DNA of 64,000 nt, from the NCBI GenBank assembly GCA_963709655.1, contig CAVPXF010000010.1, positions 1 through 64,000 on the forward strand, read 5' to 3'. The translations under genes and the position numbers were made by a program. Below the pieces are notes generated by a model. That model was not told the DNA's origin. It made no database searches and saw only the letters and a program-made list of their open reading frames with translations. Below, in pieces: positions 26,375 to 37,269 of the stretch (positions are counted from its first letter, which is position 1; every line of letters begins with the position of its first letter). This DNA comes from Roseiarcus sp963709655 (GTDB lineage Bacteria; Pseudomonadota; Alphaproteobacteria; Rhizobiales; Beijerinckiaceae).

Positions 26375-26494
26375 ATGCGATCCTCCGGTCGCGGCGCCTT
26401 CTCTCTGGAAGTCGGCGACCCGCTGGAAAGCCCTCGCGTCGCGGCCCCGAAGGCGCGCGATGCGGGGGCGGGTGTCGGGCGGCGGCGGGCTTAG
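26375..26494 (+). pseudogene. Fragment resembling the 3' end of the cupin gene at 28011-28535
   Basis: The segment reads GAFSLEVGDPLESPRVAAP..KARDA, matching AFFLEVGDPLESRTSPPP and downstream KAR of the intact cupin 2 kb away, with clear nucleotide similarity (GAAGTCGGCGACCCGCTGGAAAG versus GAGGTCGGCGATCCGCTGGAAAG in parts). Only about 25 codons match; no cupin barrel is present. It is probably the remnant of a second cupin gene lost between the bufferin operon and the P450. Confidence 0.5.
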
Positions 26495-27748
26495 CGCGAC
26501 ACGGAAATGCGCGCCAGCAACTCCGTGAAGCCGTGAATGAAGGACGAATAGGCCCGCTTCGGCTCGCCGAGGACCTCGATCGTCCAGCCTCGCTCCAGGA
26601 TTTCCTCCCACAGGATCTTCAATTGCATCTCCGCCAGGTGCTTGCCGACACAGCGGTGGATGCCAAACCCGAACGAGAGATGCTGACGCGGGCGGGGACG
26701 ATCGACGATGAAGCGATCGGGTTCGTCGATCGCGTCTTCGTCGCGATTGCCGGAGATGTACCACATGGCGACCTTGTCGCCCTTGCGGATGGTTTTGCCG
26801 CCGATCTCCGCGTCGTCGAGCGCGGTGCGGCGCATGTATGCGACCGGGGTTTGGTAGCGGATGATTTCCGGAACCATGGAGTTCGACCAGCTCAGGCCTT
26901 GCGCGCAGCTTGGCGAACTCTTCCGGATTCTGGCTCAGAAACAGCACGCTCCCGCTCATCGAATTGCGCGTCGTATCGTTCCCCCCCACGATCAGCAGCA
27001 GGACGTTGCCGAGATATTCGCGCGCGCTCATATTTCGGGTCGCTTCGCCGTGCGCGAGCATGGAAATGAGGTCGGCGCGCGGCTCTGTGTTGACCCGTTG
27101 GTTCCATAGAGTCATGAAATACCCAAGGCATTCGCGAAAAATCTCCTCGCGATGTTCCTCACTTTCGACGAGGGCGCCCGCATAGGGAATCGCCGTCGAA
27201 ACATCAGACCAAAAGCTCAGCTTCCGCCGATCCTCGAACGGAAAGTCGAACAGCGTCGCGAGCATCTGCGCGGTCAGTTCGATAGAGACCCTGTCGACCC
27301 AGTCGAAAACTTCGCCAATCGGCAGACTATCAAGCGTTGTCCGGACTCGGCTGCGGATTAGGTCCTTGAAATTGTCGAGATTTTCCGGCGAAACGATCGG
27401 CTGAACAACCTTCCGCTGAGCCTCGTGCTTCGGCGGATCCATCGCGATGAACATCGGCAATTCGAGTTCAGGCGGCCTGTCGCGGAGGACAATTCCGCCG
27501 AGCGCAGAACTCGACGAGAACTCCCTGTGCCTCACCTCGACGTCGACGATGTCCTTGTGCTTCGTCACCGACCAGAACGGTCCGACCGGGCTCTCCTTGC
27601 AATAATGCACGGGCGCGTCCCGGCGCAGGCGGCGAAAATAGGGACACCACACGTCCTGCTGGTAGAGCGCGGGATCGCTGACGTCGATGAGGTCCAGCGG
27701 GAGTTCGTCGGCAAGCCTTGCGTGGTCAGCGACAACTGCTAGATCCAA
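26491..27748 (-). CDS. Cytochrome P450, CYP153-like, one frameshift
   Basis: About 418 residues after frame repair. Helix-I motif LLLIVGGNDTTRNSMSG, ExxR-type EIIRYQTPVAYMRR region, GNRDEDAIDEPDRF, and the heme loop LSFGFGIHRCVGKHLAEM with the axial Cys. The sequence around these motifs, including AYMRRTA and RPRPRQHLSFGFG, resembles CYP153 alkane omega-hydroxylases, so terminal hydroxylation of alkyl or fatty chains is plausible. The frame is lost near 26880 between LRARPELV and MVPEIIRY, probably one base. No ferredoxin or reductase gene is adjacent. It is divergent from the cupin gene. Confidence 0.8.
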
Positions 27749-28010
27749 GCTCGCTCTCCCCGGGGTTGGAGGGGGTCAAGAACGCCCAACCTGACCGCTA
27801 TCATTTGCGTTTCGAGCCAACGTGAAGCATAGTCAAGCCCTGCGCTGTGACGACGGTCACAGAGGCGGCGAGCGTTCTTGCGCGGCGGAATTTGCAAACA
27901 AGGCCGCCCCTCCGGCGGAGACCGAGTCGCGCGCGAACTCCTTTTGGCGCGCGGCCACAGGAACGCCACCAAGGTGGCAGTCAATCCGGATTCCGCGAGG
28001 AGACACCGCC

Positions 28011-28535
28011 ATGACCGAATCGGCTGCCTCCGCCATTCCCGCCGACGATCCCGCCCGCAAGCTGACGGTCGCCGGCCCGGACAGTCCGGGCGTCCGGCAT
28101 GTCGCGCTGGTCGGCGACACGTATAGCATCCTCGTTTCCGGCGCCGACACGGCAGGCAAATATTGCCTGATCGACATGGCCGTGCCCGATGGCGGCGGCC
28201 CGCCTCCGCATCGCCACGATTACGAGGAGAGTTTTACGCTGCTCGAAGGCGAGCTCCGGTTTGCGTTTCGCGGCGAGTCGATGACCGTGCGCGCCGGATC
28301 GACGATAAACATTCCGGCCAACGCGCCGCACGGGTTCAAGAACGTGTCCGGCGCGCCGGTGCGCATGCTGTGCCTCTGCGTCCCGGCGGGGCTCGACGCC
28401 TTCTTTCTCGAGGTCGGCGATCCGCTGGAAAGTCGGACCTCGCCGCCGCCTCGCCTCGACGTGGCGCAAACGAAGGCGCGGATCGCGAAAATCGTCGCGC
28501 TCGCCCCAAAATACCGCACCGAGTTGCTGACCTGA
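28011..28535 (+). CDS. Cupin-domain protein
   Basis: 174 residues, single beta-barrel cupin: GGPPPHRHDYEESFTLLEGE (motif 1, with His-His-Glu metal ligands) and IPANAPHGFKNVSG (motif 2, His). Probably binds a divalent metal; the substrate is unknown. AGGAG eight bases before ATG 28011 fixes the start. A 262-bp divergent promoter region separates it from the P450 gene. Confidence 0.82.
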   Translation: MTESAASAIPADDPARKLTVAGPDSPGVRHVALVGDTYSILVSGADTAGKYCLIDMAVPDGGGPPPHRHDYEESFTLLEGELRFAFRGESMTVRAGSTINIPANAPHGFKNVSGAPVRMLCLCVPAGLDAFFLEVGDPLESRTSPPPRLDVAQTKARIAKIVALAPKYRTELLT

Positions 28536-28619
28536 CTGGAGGGCGCCCGTCTTAGGCGCCTTGCGGGCGGCGAGACCGCCTTCTTGGCGCAGGCATATTC
28601 GTCGGGTACAAATCGGCAT

Positions 28620-28838
28620 ATGAGCAGCTCCGTGTCCCTGATCGCCGGCCTTCTGGGCCTTCTGTCTCTCGCGCTCGCCGCCTTCTACTGGCTCACCCCC
28701 GCCGGCAGCCTGCCCGCTTTCTTCCCGGGATTCGCAGCGGGCTCCAGCCATATTCACGTCAGCCACGCGCTCGGCGCCTTGATCGTTGGGCTCGTCTTGT
28801 TGGCTCTCGCCTGGTTCCTGCGGGCGCGCGAAGCCTGA
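28620..28838 (+). CDS. Small membrane protein, two TM helices
   Basis: 72 residues: SLIAGLLGLLSLALAAFYWL and ALGALIVGLVLLALAWFLRA separated by a short loop with SSHIHVSHA. No known domain. It follows the cupin by 85 bp on the same strand. Coding is supported by the clean hydrophobic pattern and positively charged C-terminus; function unknown. Confidence 0.55.
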   Translation: MSSSVSLIAGLLGLLSLALAAFYWLTPAGSLPAFFPGFAAGSSHIHVSHALGALIVGLVLLALAWFLRAREA

Positions 28839-28929
28839 CGGACTCCGGGCGTGATCGCCCACAGGCCGGCGCAAAGGCCGCAAGGCCTTTGATGCAACCC
28901 GAACGAATCGAATTTCGCGGCCCGTTTTC

Positions 28930-29018
28930 GGCGCCTGTTAATCCCCTGTTCCGCTCCGAAATCGCCTGATAATTCCCTGTTCCGGTCCTGTTAAGTTCCC
29001 TGTTCTCCGCCGGTCCCG
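28930..29018. repeat. Cluster of CCCTGTT words in an intergenic region
   Basis: CCCCTGTTCCGC, TTCCCTGTTCCGG and TTCCCTGTTCTCC occur within 75 bases, interspersed with CCTGTTAA (twice). Similar strings of TTCCCTGTT are seen between genes in several Hyphomicrobiales. It lies downstream of the small membrane protein and lpd, whose 3' ends converge here; no gene is present between 28839 and 29128. Confidence 0.5.
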
Positions 29019-29097
29019 ACCCGCAACCGGCGGATTGCAAGACCGACAACGCCATGACATTGCGAGGTTTTTCGGCGCAGGCCGCGCACAACGCCGG

Positions 29098-29124
29098 AAA
29101 AAAACTTCCTGTTAGCAGGCAGTT
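29098..29124 (-). terminator. Intrinsic terminator of the bkd operon
   Basis: On the minus strand, 5 bases after the lpd stop, AACT-g-CCTG-ctaa-CAGG-a-AGTT forms a stem with one internal mismatch and runs into seven T. This is the clearest Rho-independent terminator in the window. Confidence 0.65.
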
Positions 29125-29128
29125 CCCT

Positions 29129-30517
<1,389 letters not shown>

Positions 30518-30550
30518 GTACGCCTCGTCATTCACGTCCGTTCGTTGTCG

Positions 30551-30640
30551 CCTCCGAGGAAAGCGGGGGTCCAGGCGCCGCTTCCGCAAAGGCTCCTCGG
30601 GCGGCGCCACGTCTTGGATACCCGCTTTGCGCGGGTATGA
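30551..30640. repeat. REP-like palindromic element between bkdB and lpd
   Basis: Left part GAGGAAAGCGGGGGTCCAGG and right part CTTGGATACCCGCTTTGCGC then GGGTATGACAG form the classic Rhizobiales intergenic palindrome; the right part folds as ATACCCGC-tttgc-GCGGGTAT (30618-30638). It occupies most of the 129-bp gap inside the operon and could stabilise or end the upstream part of the transcript. Confidence 0.7.
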
Positions 30641-30646
30641 CAGTCC

Positions 30647-31975
30647 TCAGTCCTCGATGAACAGCGAGGCGGGCGCTTCGATCAGCGCACGAACGCGCTG
30701 GATGAAACTCGCCGCGCCGTAGCCGTCGATCACCCGGTGATCGAAGGACGACGACAGGTTCATCGTCTTGCGCGGAACAAAGCCGCCGTCGCGCCAGACC
30801 GGCTTCACCACGATCCGGTTGACCCCGACGATCGCCACTTCGGGGCGGTTGACGATCGGCGTCGATGCGATTCCGCCGAGCGCGCCGAGCGAGGTCAGCG
30901 TGATGGTCGAGCCGGACAGTTCCTCCCGCTGCGCCGTTCCGCCACGCGCCGCTTCGCTCACCCGGCGCATCTCGCTGGCCGCCTCGAAAAGGCCGAGTGT
31001 CTCGGCGTGGCGGACCACCGGAACCATCAGCCCGACCGGCGTCTGGGTCGCGATGCCGAGATGCACCGCGCCGTAAGTGGTGAAGAGGTCGTTGTCGTCG
31101 TCGAAGTGCGCGTTGATCTCCGGAAAGTCGACGACCGATTTGACGATTGCGAGCATCAGGAACGGCAGGACCGTCAGCCGTGGCCGGTCCTCGGTCGAGC
31201 GCGCGTTGAGCGCGGCGCGCAACTCCTCGAGCGCGGTGGCGTCGACCTCCTCGACATAGGAGAAATGCGCCACCCGGCGCGAGGACTCCGCCATGTTCTG
31301 CGCGACGCGCCGGCGCATGCCGACGATCTTGACGGTCTCGACGGCCAGATTCGGCTGTCGCCCCGGACTTCTCGCCGGCGCGTCGGGCGGGTGGGCGATG
31401 AAGGCGTCGAGATCGTCATGGGTGATGCGCCCCGCCGGGCCTGTGCCGTGCACGAAGCGCAGGTCGACGCCGGCCTCGCGCGCCCGGAGGCGCACGGCCG
31501 GCGAGGCGAGCGGCTTCTCGCCGGTCGGGCGCGGCGCGCCGCGCGGCGGCGGGGACGGGACGGGCCGTTGCGGCGGCGCCGGCCTCTCCTTCTCGACCGC
31601 CGGCGGCTCGGCGGCGGCCGGCCGGGAGGTCGACGCTGCGGGCGCGTCCTGACGGGGCGCGTCCGGCGCGCCGACGGCCGCAGCGGTCTTGGCGATCCCC
31701 TTCGGGGGTGGCGAGGGCGGGGAATCCGGCAGGCCCGGCGCATCGATGCGAATCAACTCGGCGCCAACGGCGAGCACGTCGCCGACCGCCCCGCCGAGCG
31801 CGACGACCGAGCCGGCGACCGGCGTTGGGATCTCGACCGTCGCCTTGTCGGTCATCACCGCGGCGACGACCTCGTCCTCCCGCACCGGGTCGCCGACCTT
31901 CACATGCCACTCGACGATTTCGGCCTCGGCCACGCCTTCGCCGACATCGGGCATCCGGATGGAACGCAGGCCCAT
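30647..31975 (-). CDS. bkdB: Branched-chain 2-oxoacid dehydrogenase E2 (dihydrolipoyl acyltransferase)
   Basis: 442 residues. One N-terminal lipoyl domain with MTDKATVEIPTPVAG (lipoylated Lys), a long Pro/Ala linker, a peripheral-subunit binding domain (ASPAVRLRAREAGVDLRFV), and the catalytic acyltransferase domain ending in SSSFDHRVIDGYGAA with the active His and Asp. TLTSLGALGGI and PVGLMVPVVRHAE are typical of the bkd type. It follows bkdA2 directly: its ATG begins right after the bkdA2 stop. Confidence 0.93.
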   Translation of the reverse strand: MGLRSIRMPDVGEGVAEAEIVEWHVKVGDPVREDEVVAAVMTDKATVEIPTPVAGSVVALGGAVGDVLAVGAELIRIDAPGLPDSPPSPPPKGIAKTAAAVGAPDAPRQDAPAASTSRPAAAEPPAVEKERPAPPQRPVPSPPPRGAPRPTGEKPLASPAVRLRAREAGVDLRFVHGTGPAGRITHDDLDAFIAHPPDAPARSPGRQPNLAVETVKIVGMRRRVAQNMAESSRRVAHFSYVEEVDATALEELRAALNARSTEDRPRLTVLPFLMLAIVKSVVDFPEINAHFDDDNDLFTTYGAVHLGIATQTPVGLMVPVVRHAETLGLFEAASEMRRVSEAARGGTAQREELSGSTITLTSLGALGGIASTPIVNRPEVAIVGVNRIVVKPVWRDGGFVPRKTMNLSSSFDHRVIDGYGAASFIQRVRALIEAPASLFIED

Positions 31976-32989
31976 TCAGGCCCCCATCGCTGCGACAAGC
32001 GCCCGGCCGACACGTGCGGGCCCGGGGAAATAGTCCCATTCCCCGGAGTGCGGATAGGGCGTATCCCAGCCGGCGACGCGCTGTATGGGCGCCTCGAGGG
32101 CATAGAAGCAGCGTTCCATGACCTGCGCGGCGAGTTCGGCCCCGAAGCCTGAGGTCAGCGTCGCTTCGTGCACGATGACGCAGCGGCCGGTCTTCTCGAC
32201 CGAGGCGACGACCGCATCAACGTCGAGCGGCAAGAGCGTCCGGAGGTCGATGATCTCGGCGTCCACCCCGGTCTCGTCGGCCGCGGACAAGGCGACGTGA
32301 ACCATCGTCCCGTAGCAAAGTACGGTGACGCTCTTACCCTCGCGCCGCAGGGCGGCTTTGCCGAGCGGGACGATATAGCGCCCCTCCGGAACTTCGGCGA
32401 GCGGATGCTTCGACCAGGGTACCGCCGGCTGGTCCGGATGGCCGGAGAACGGTCCGTTATAGAGGCGCTTCGGCTCGAAGAAGATGACCGGATCGTCGTC
32501 CTCGATCGCCGCGATCAGGAGACCCTTGGCGTCGTACGGATTGGACGGCATGACCGTCTTCAGCCCGCTCACATGGGTGAACAGCGCTTCCGGACTCTGG
32601 CTGTGCGTCTGCCCGCCGTAGATCCCGCCGCCGCAGGGCATGCGGATGACCATCGGGGCGAAGAACTCCCCGCCTGAGCGGTAGCGCAGCCGAGCGGCCT
32701 CCGACACGATCTGGTCGTAGCCGGGATAGACGTAGTCGGCGAACTGGATCTCCACCACGGGACGCAGGCCGTAGGCGCCCATGCCGATCGCCACGCCGAC
32801 GATGCCGGATTCGTTGATCGGCGCGTCGAAGCAGCGCGACTTGCCGTATTTGCGCTGCAACCCCTCGGTGCAGCGGAACACCCCGCCGAAATAGCCGACG
32901 TCTTCGCCGAACACGACGACACGCTCGTCCTCGGCCATCTTGCAATCCATCGCGTCGCGGATCGCTTCGACCATGGAAAGGCGCGGCAT
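31976..32989 (-). CDS. bkdA2: Branched-chain 2-oxoacid dehydrogenase E1 beta
   Basis: 337 residues, transketolase-like beta subunit: VVVFGEDVGYFGGVFRCTEG, DAPINESGIVGVAIGMGAYG, ADYVYPGYDQIVSEAARLRY and VTVLCYGTMVHVALSAADE. With E1 alpha it decarboxylates 2-oxoacids from valine, leucine and isoleucine using thiamine diphosphate. One base separates it from bkdA1 upstream. Confidence 0.93.
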   Translation of the reverse strand: MPRLSMVEAIRDAMDCKMAEDERVVVFGEDVGYFGGVFRCTEGLQRKYGKSRCFDAPINESGIVGVAIGMGAYGLRPVVEIQFADYVYPGYDQIVSEAARLRYRSGGEFFAPMVIRMPCGGGIYGGQTHSQSPEALFTHVSGLKTVMPSNPYDAKGLLIAAIEDDDPVIFFEPKRLYNGPFSGHPDQPAVPWSKHPLAEVPEGRYIVPLGKAALRREGKSVTVLCYGTMVHVALSAADETGVDAEIIDLRTLLPLDVDAVVASVEKTGRCVIVHEATLTSGFGAELAAQVMERCFYALEAPIQRVAGWDTPYPHSGEWDYFPGPARVGRALVAAMGA

Positions 32990-32990
32990 G

Positions 32991-34217
32991 TCAGACCCCC
33001 AGCTGTTGGCGCTGTTCGCGCAGGCGCCGCGGCATCTCCTTGTAGACGTCCTCGAACATGGTGGCGACGCTCGGCTTCGGCCCGTCGTGCAGCGTGCCGT
33101 GGCTTTCCGCCTGCTTCGCCGCCTCCAGCACCTCGGCGTCGACTTCGGCCTGCATCTGCGTGTGGCGCTCTTGGCTCCACGCGCCCGTGCGGATCAAGTG
33201 GGCTTTGAGGCGGACGACCGGATCGCCGAGCGGCCATGCGCCCCATTCGTCCTTGGGACGGTATTTTGCCGGATCGTCGGAGGTCGAATGGGCGCCGGCG
33301 CGGTAGGTGACCCACTCGATCAGCGTCGGGCCAAAATTGGCGCGCGCTCGGTCGGCCGCCCATTTGGAGGCGGCGTAGACGGCGCAATAGTCGTTGCCGT
33401 CGACCCTCAGCGAGGCGATGCCAAACCCATGCGCGCGGGCGGCGAATTTCGCGCTCTCGCCGCCGGCGATTCCCTGGTACGACGAGATCGCCCATTGATT
33501 GTTGACGATGTTCAAAATGACCGGCGGCCGGTAGACCGAGGCGAACACCAGCGCCGAATGGAAATCGGTCTCGGCGGTCGAGCCGTCGCCGATCCAGCCC
33601 GAGGCGATCTTGTCGTCGCCCGCGATGGCGGAGGCCATCGCCCAACCCACGGCCTGGGGATATTGGGTGCCGAGATTGCCGGACACGGTGAAGAATCCGG
33701 CCTCCTTCACCGAATAGAGGCCGGGAAGCTGGCGCCCTCTCAGGCGATCCTTCTCGTTGGAGAAGATCGAGCACATCATGTCGACCAGCCGCCAGCCAGC
33801 CGCAATGAGCAGCCCTTGCTGGCGATAGGTGGGAAAGCACATGTCGCCGGAGGCAAGCGCCTTGCGATGCGCGCAAGCAACCGCCTCCTCGCCGAGAGAC
33901 GTGATGTAGAACGAGGTCTTGCCCTGGCGCTGCGAGAGCAGCATGCGGGCGTCGAAGGCGCGGGTCAGCATCATGTCGCGCAGACCCTTGCGCAACTGCT
34001 CGGCGCTGAGTTCGCCCGCCCAGTCGCCGACCGCGTCGCCGGTGTCGTCGAGCACGCGGATCATCGAGTAGGCGAAGTCGCGGATGTCGCCGGGCGCGAC
34101 GTCGATCGGCGGCCGCGGCGCCTCACCTGCCTCCGGCACGCTGACATGGCTGAAATCGGGCTTGCCGCCCGGCCGGACGCTCGGCTCCGGCACATGCAGC
34201 GAGAGACGTGGGCTCAT
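32991..34217 (-). CDS. bkdA1: Branched-chain 2-oxoacid dehydrogenase E1 alpha
   Basis: 408 residues, first gene of the operon. The thiamine diphosphate motif GDGS...NN is visible (GWIGDGSTAETDFHSALVFA then ILNIVNNQWAISS), together with FYITSLGEEAVACAHRKAL, GRQLPGLYS and the phosphorylation-loop-like RAGAHSTSDDPAKYRP. The N-terminal extension (LSLHVPEPSVRPGGKPDFSH) is typical of bacterial BkdA1. The 179-bp gap upstream has no visible regulator; a Bkd regulator gene is not adjacent. Confidence 0.93.
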   Translation of the reverse strand: MSPRLSLHVPEPSVRPGGKPDFSHVSVPEAGEAPRPPIDVAPGDIRDFAYSMIRVLDDTGDAVGDWAGELSAEQLRKGLRDMMLTRAFDARMLLSQRQGKTSFYITSLGEEAVACAHRKALASGDMCFPTYRQQGLLIAAGWRLVDMMCSIFSNEKDRLRGRQLPGLYSVKEAGFFTVSGNLGTQYPQAVGWAMASAIAGDDKIASGWIGDGSTAETDFHSALVFASVYRPPVILNIVNNQWAISSYQGIAGGESAKFAARAHGFGIASLRVDGNDYCAVYAASKWAADRARANFGPTLIEWVTYRAGAHSTSDDPAKYRPKDEWGAWPLGDPVVRLKAHLIRTGAWSQERHTQMQAEVDAEVLEAAKQAESHGTLHDGPKPSVATMFEDVYKEMPRRLREQRQQLGV

Positions 34218-34396
34218 GGATCGTGTTCCTGGCGACGTCGCGGGCGCGTTGCGCGCGTTTTTCGCGGGACATCTTACACCAAAGGCTGCGCGGGCGAATC
34301 CGCCGAACGCGCCGAGGTCGAGGGGGCGTCGGCCGGTGACGGCGGACGCTCAGGCTCCGTGTTCTCCGGTCGGCGGCCGGATCGCGCTCCCTCTCG

Positions 34397-35938
34397 TCAC
34401 GACGGAAGCGGGTCCGCCTGCCCGCTCGCGCGCAGCGCGAAAACGGCACGCAGCCGTTTGATTTGCCGGCGCAGGTCCAACACGCCCCAAAGTCCTGCAG
34501 GGATCGCGAAGGCGACGCAGGCCGCAACCAGGAGCGGGAGCGACTGGCCGATGCGCTCCAGTTCGATCGATTCGAGCGCCGCGAAGACGACGAACAGAAA
34601 TCCGATGGCTGTCGACAGCGTCAAGACGGACCTCCCGCCCTCCGGCATGCGGCGCGCGAGGTAAAACGCGGCCGCCAGTCCTGTGATCTCCCCCGCAAGC
34701 CGCGCCGCCAGCACGGCGTTGATCGAATGATCGAAAAAGGAGAACAGCGCCATGTACGCGAGAGAGGTAGAAACAAGAACGTTCGAGACCGCCAGCCGCT
34801 TGGTCCGGCTTGCGTTGAGCGTGGCGGAGGTGAACGGTTCCAGGCGAACGAACCGCACGAAAGCCGCGGTCCCGAGAAGCGCCATCGACAAATGATCGAC
34901 ACGGAATTTCGCCCCGAAGACCACCGTAATAATGGGATCCATCGCAAGGATGATCGCGCCGGCGTACAGGGCGCCCACAACGGAAAAAACGGTTGAAGCG
35001 GCGCGAACCTCCTGGTTGAGCCATGGCCGGACCGAACTGGCATGGTACAGTCGCGCCAGAACCGTCGAGCCCAGGACGCGGTTGATGAGGTTCTGTGGCA
35101 TCGTCGTCGCCAGCACGACAACCGAATAGACCGCAACGGTCTGAAGGTTGAAAAATCCTGCAACAATGAACCGATCGGCTTGCTGTGCAATCGACAAGCC
35201 GAGGCCGTTCACCATGAGCGGATAGCCGAATTTGAACGCCATCTTGAACAGGGGGCTACGGAAATCAAGCCGATACGGAACCTTGGCGAACCAGCGGCTC
35301 GCAAAGAAAAGGCCGATATTTTGCGCGAAGACGGACGCTATGATCGCTAAATGATTGTGCGTGATTAGCGCGGCGACAATTAAAGTCACAAGGGACAAGC
35401 CGAAGGCAACCCCGATCGTTTTGACCATAGGCCAGTACTGAAAATCGCGCTCGGCGACTCTCGGGGCCATATGCTCAAACGAGCGCAAAAGGATCGCTGG
35501 AGCGAGCGCGGCGAAGCTGGTCCAGTAGTCTCCGAGCGACACTGACGCGGCCACGATCGGCGCCGCGCAAAACGCGAACAGACAGAGCGCGACGCCGCGA
35601 AGGGCGGACAACGCATGGGCGCTCGCCAGCGCTTCCTCGAACTGCGCTTTCGGCGCGGCATAGACAAACCGATAGATCCCGAGGTCCGTCGATACCTCGA
35701 GAAATGCGACGAAGGCCGTCAAAACCGATACGAAACCGACCTCTCTCAAGGGCAAAATATGCGTCAGCGTGACCATGCGCACGAAAGGCAGGCCGAATTC
35801 TATCGAGCTGAGAATCATCAGCGGGTAAGTTCGTTTGAGTTTGTCGACGACCATGAATTCGAACGCGATTTTGGTCGTAAGCGCAGCGGCGAGACCCATC
35901 ATCTTCGCCGTCCCTCGGCGCCCAAGCCAATTCAACAT
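34397..35938 (-). CDS. Polysaccharide flippase-like membrane protein (Wzx/MATE superfamily)
   Basis: 513 residues with about 12-14 hydrophobic helices, for example VGFVSVLTAFVAFLEVSTDL, GVALCLFAFCAAPIVAASVS, VAFGLSLVTLIVAALI and YAGAIILAMDPIITVVFGA. The pattern and length fit lipid-linked oligosaccharide flippases. ATG 35938 (MLNWLGRRG) is chosen because the part before it is charged and shadow-like. It lies downstream of FkbM and GT2 genes on the same strand, which suggests a small surface-glycan locus. Confidence 0.75.
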   Translation of the reverse strand: MLNWLGRRGTAKMMGLAAALTTKIAFEFMVVDKLKRTYPLMILSSIEFGLPFVRMVTLTHILPLREVGFVSVLTAFVAFLEVSTDLGIYRFVYAAPKAQFEEALASAHALSALRGVALCLFAFCAAPIVAASVSLGDYWTSFAALAPAILLRSFEHMAPRVAERDFQYWPMVKTIGVAFGLSLVTLIVAALITHNHLAIIASVFAQNIGLFFASRWFAKVPYRLDFRSPLFKMAFKFGYPLMVNGLGLSIAQQADRFIVAGFFNLQTVAVYSVVVLATTMPQNLINRVLGSTVLARLYHASSVRPWLNQEVRAASTVFSVVGALYAGAIILAMDPIITVVFGAKFRVDHLSMALLGTAAFVRFVRLEPFTSATLNASRTKRLAVSNVLVSTSLAYMALFSFFDHSINAVLAARLAGEITGLAAAFYLARRMPEGGRSVLTLSTAIGFLFVVFAALESIELERIGQSLPLLVAACVAFAIPAGLWGVLDLRRQIKRLRAVFALRASGQADPLPS

Positions 35939-36401
35939 CGGATCACGATCGCGTTGCGGCGAACGAGCACCCGCAGGTGCTGCGGCGATGGTCGGCGGGC
36001 GACGGCGAATATCGCGCCAAGGAAGGGAGCAGCTCAGACATAAAGATCCTCGACTTCGCCCTGATCTGCGCGCAGCGGATTCACACACAAAAACTCGATT
36101 TTTTACAAGTTGTTGCCGTGAAAGGAAAGTCGCCTTTCCCACCGGGCCGCCGGCCTACCATATCGTCAGGCGGAACCGGTTCGCCTTCGCGACTGCGCAA
36201 GTCGTCTTAGCCATCTCGACCATGGGGCCTTATATTGACCGGAATGATCAGAATAAACAACAGATAGGATGCCGTTTTACGCCCAGGACTTGCGCGGTCG
36301 GGATTCAGACGACCTATCGTTCGAGCAATCTGGCGAAACTCCGCCCCGGAGCCGAAGGAGTCAAATGCCGAACTTGGTCGCAGATCCCCTCGAATTTTTC
36401 G
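35939..36401. other. Gap of 463 bp between the FkbM and flippase genes
   Basis: No gene supported. The stretch 36040-36130 and 36220-36270 is AT-richer than the surroundings and may include the flippase promoter. No repeat or hairpin of note. Confidence 0.4.
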
Positions 36402-37247
36402 TCAATCTGACGTCTTGAAGGCGTCCCGCATCTGTTCGACGCCACGGAGGGGGGCATGCATGTCCCTGTTCACGTAGAGCAGGTTCTCGCCGCTGACGTA
36501 GAGCGCGAACCGCCTCGCTCCCATGGCGCGCTGAAACAACTCGCTGGTCGTCCGGTCAGCGAACTTCCAATCGTGCGGCTCAATGAAGATTGCGGTGGAC
36601 CGGTCGACCCAATCCAGGTTGGAGCCGAAGAGATCCTGTTCGAACCCCTCGATGTCGACCTTGACGATGAACGGGACGCCGTTGGGGACGGAGGTCACGG
36701 CTTCGTCGACCGTGATCACGGGGCACCCTTGGGCCGCACGCTCGGTCGTGACGGTCGCTGAGGACCCCGTGTTCAACACGGTGACATATCCCGCCTCGGC
36801 GCCTATGGCCGCCTCCCTGACTTCGATCTGACCATGAGGCGACGTGTTCCGCCGCAGGATGACCGCGTTGTCCTTATCAGGTTCGATCGCGATGATTTTC
36901 GCCTCTGGAAAAACATTACAGAACCAGATCGACGCCAAGCCGATATTCGCTCCAGCATCCACTATGACAGGGAGCTTGCCAGATTTGAGCATTGACTCAT
37001 AAGCGTTCCGGAGGCGCGTCTGAACCGAGATCGGAAAAGCCACGTACTCGCGGTCTCTAAAAACCTGCCGAACAATTGTATAGTCGCTATCGTGCGAGCG
37101 AATTGTGATCCTGCCAAATAGACCTATTCTGAGATCCGTCGTACCGCTAACGAACTTTCTCCGCATCGCTTTCAAGGAATTATACAGGCCGAAGGCTTGG
37201 ATATCTCTGAGTGTTTGCATCAACTGGTGGGCGATCATGAGAATCAC
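36402..37247 (-). CDS. FkbM family methyltransferase
   Basis: 281 residues, SAM-dependent O-methyltransferase: LPVIVDAGANIGLASIWF (SAM motif), AKIIAIEPDKDNAVILRRN, VITVDEAVTS, and FIVKVDIEGFEQDLF, which is the FkbM signature. It probably methylates a sugar hydroxyl in a surface glycan, judged by the neighbouring GT2 and flippase. ATG 37247 or 37238 may start it. Codon use is somewhat less GC-biased than in core genes. Confidence 0.85.
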   Translation of the reverse strand: MILMIAHQLMQTLRDIQAFGLYNSLKAMRRKFVSGTTDLRIGLFGRITIRSHDSDYTIVRQVFRDREYVAFPISVQTRLRNAYESMLKSGKLPVIVDAGANIGLASIWFCNVFPEAKIIAIEPDKDNAVILRRNTSPHGQIEVREAAIGAEAGYVTVLNTGSSATVTTERAAQGCPVITVDEAVTSVPNGVPFIVKVDIEGFEQDLFGSNLDWVDRSTAIFIEPHDWKFADRTTSELFQRAMGARRFALYVSGENLLYVNRDMHAPLRGVEQMRDAFKTSD

Positions 37248-37269
37248 ATGTTTTCAGTTGAGTCGACCG

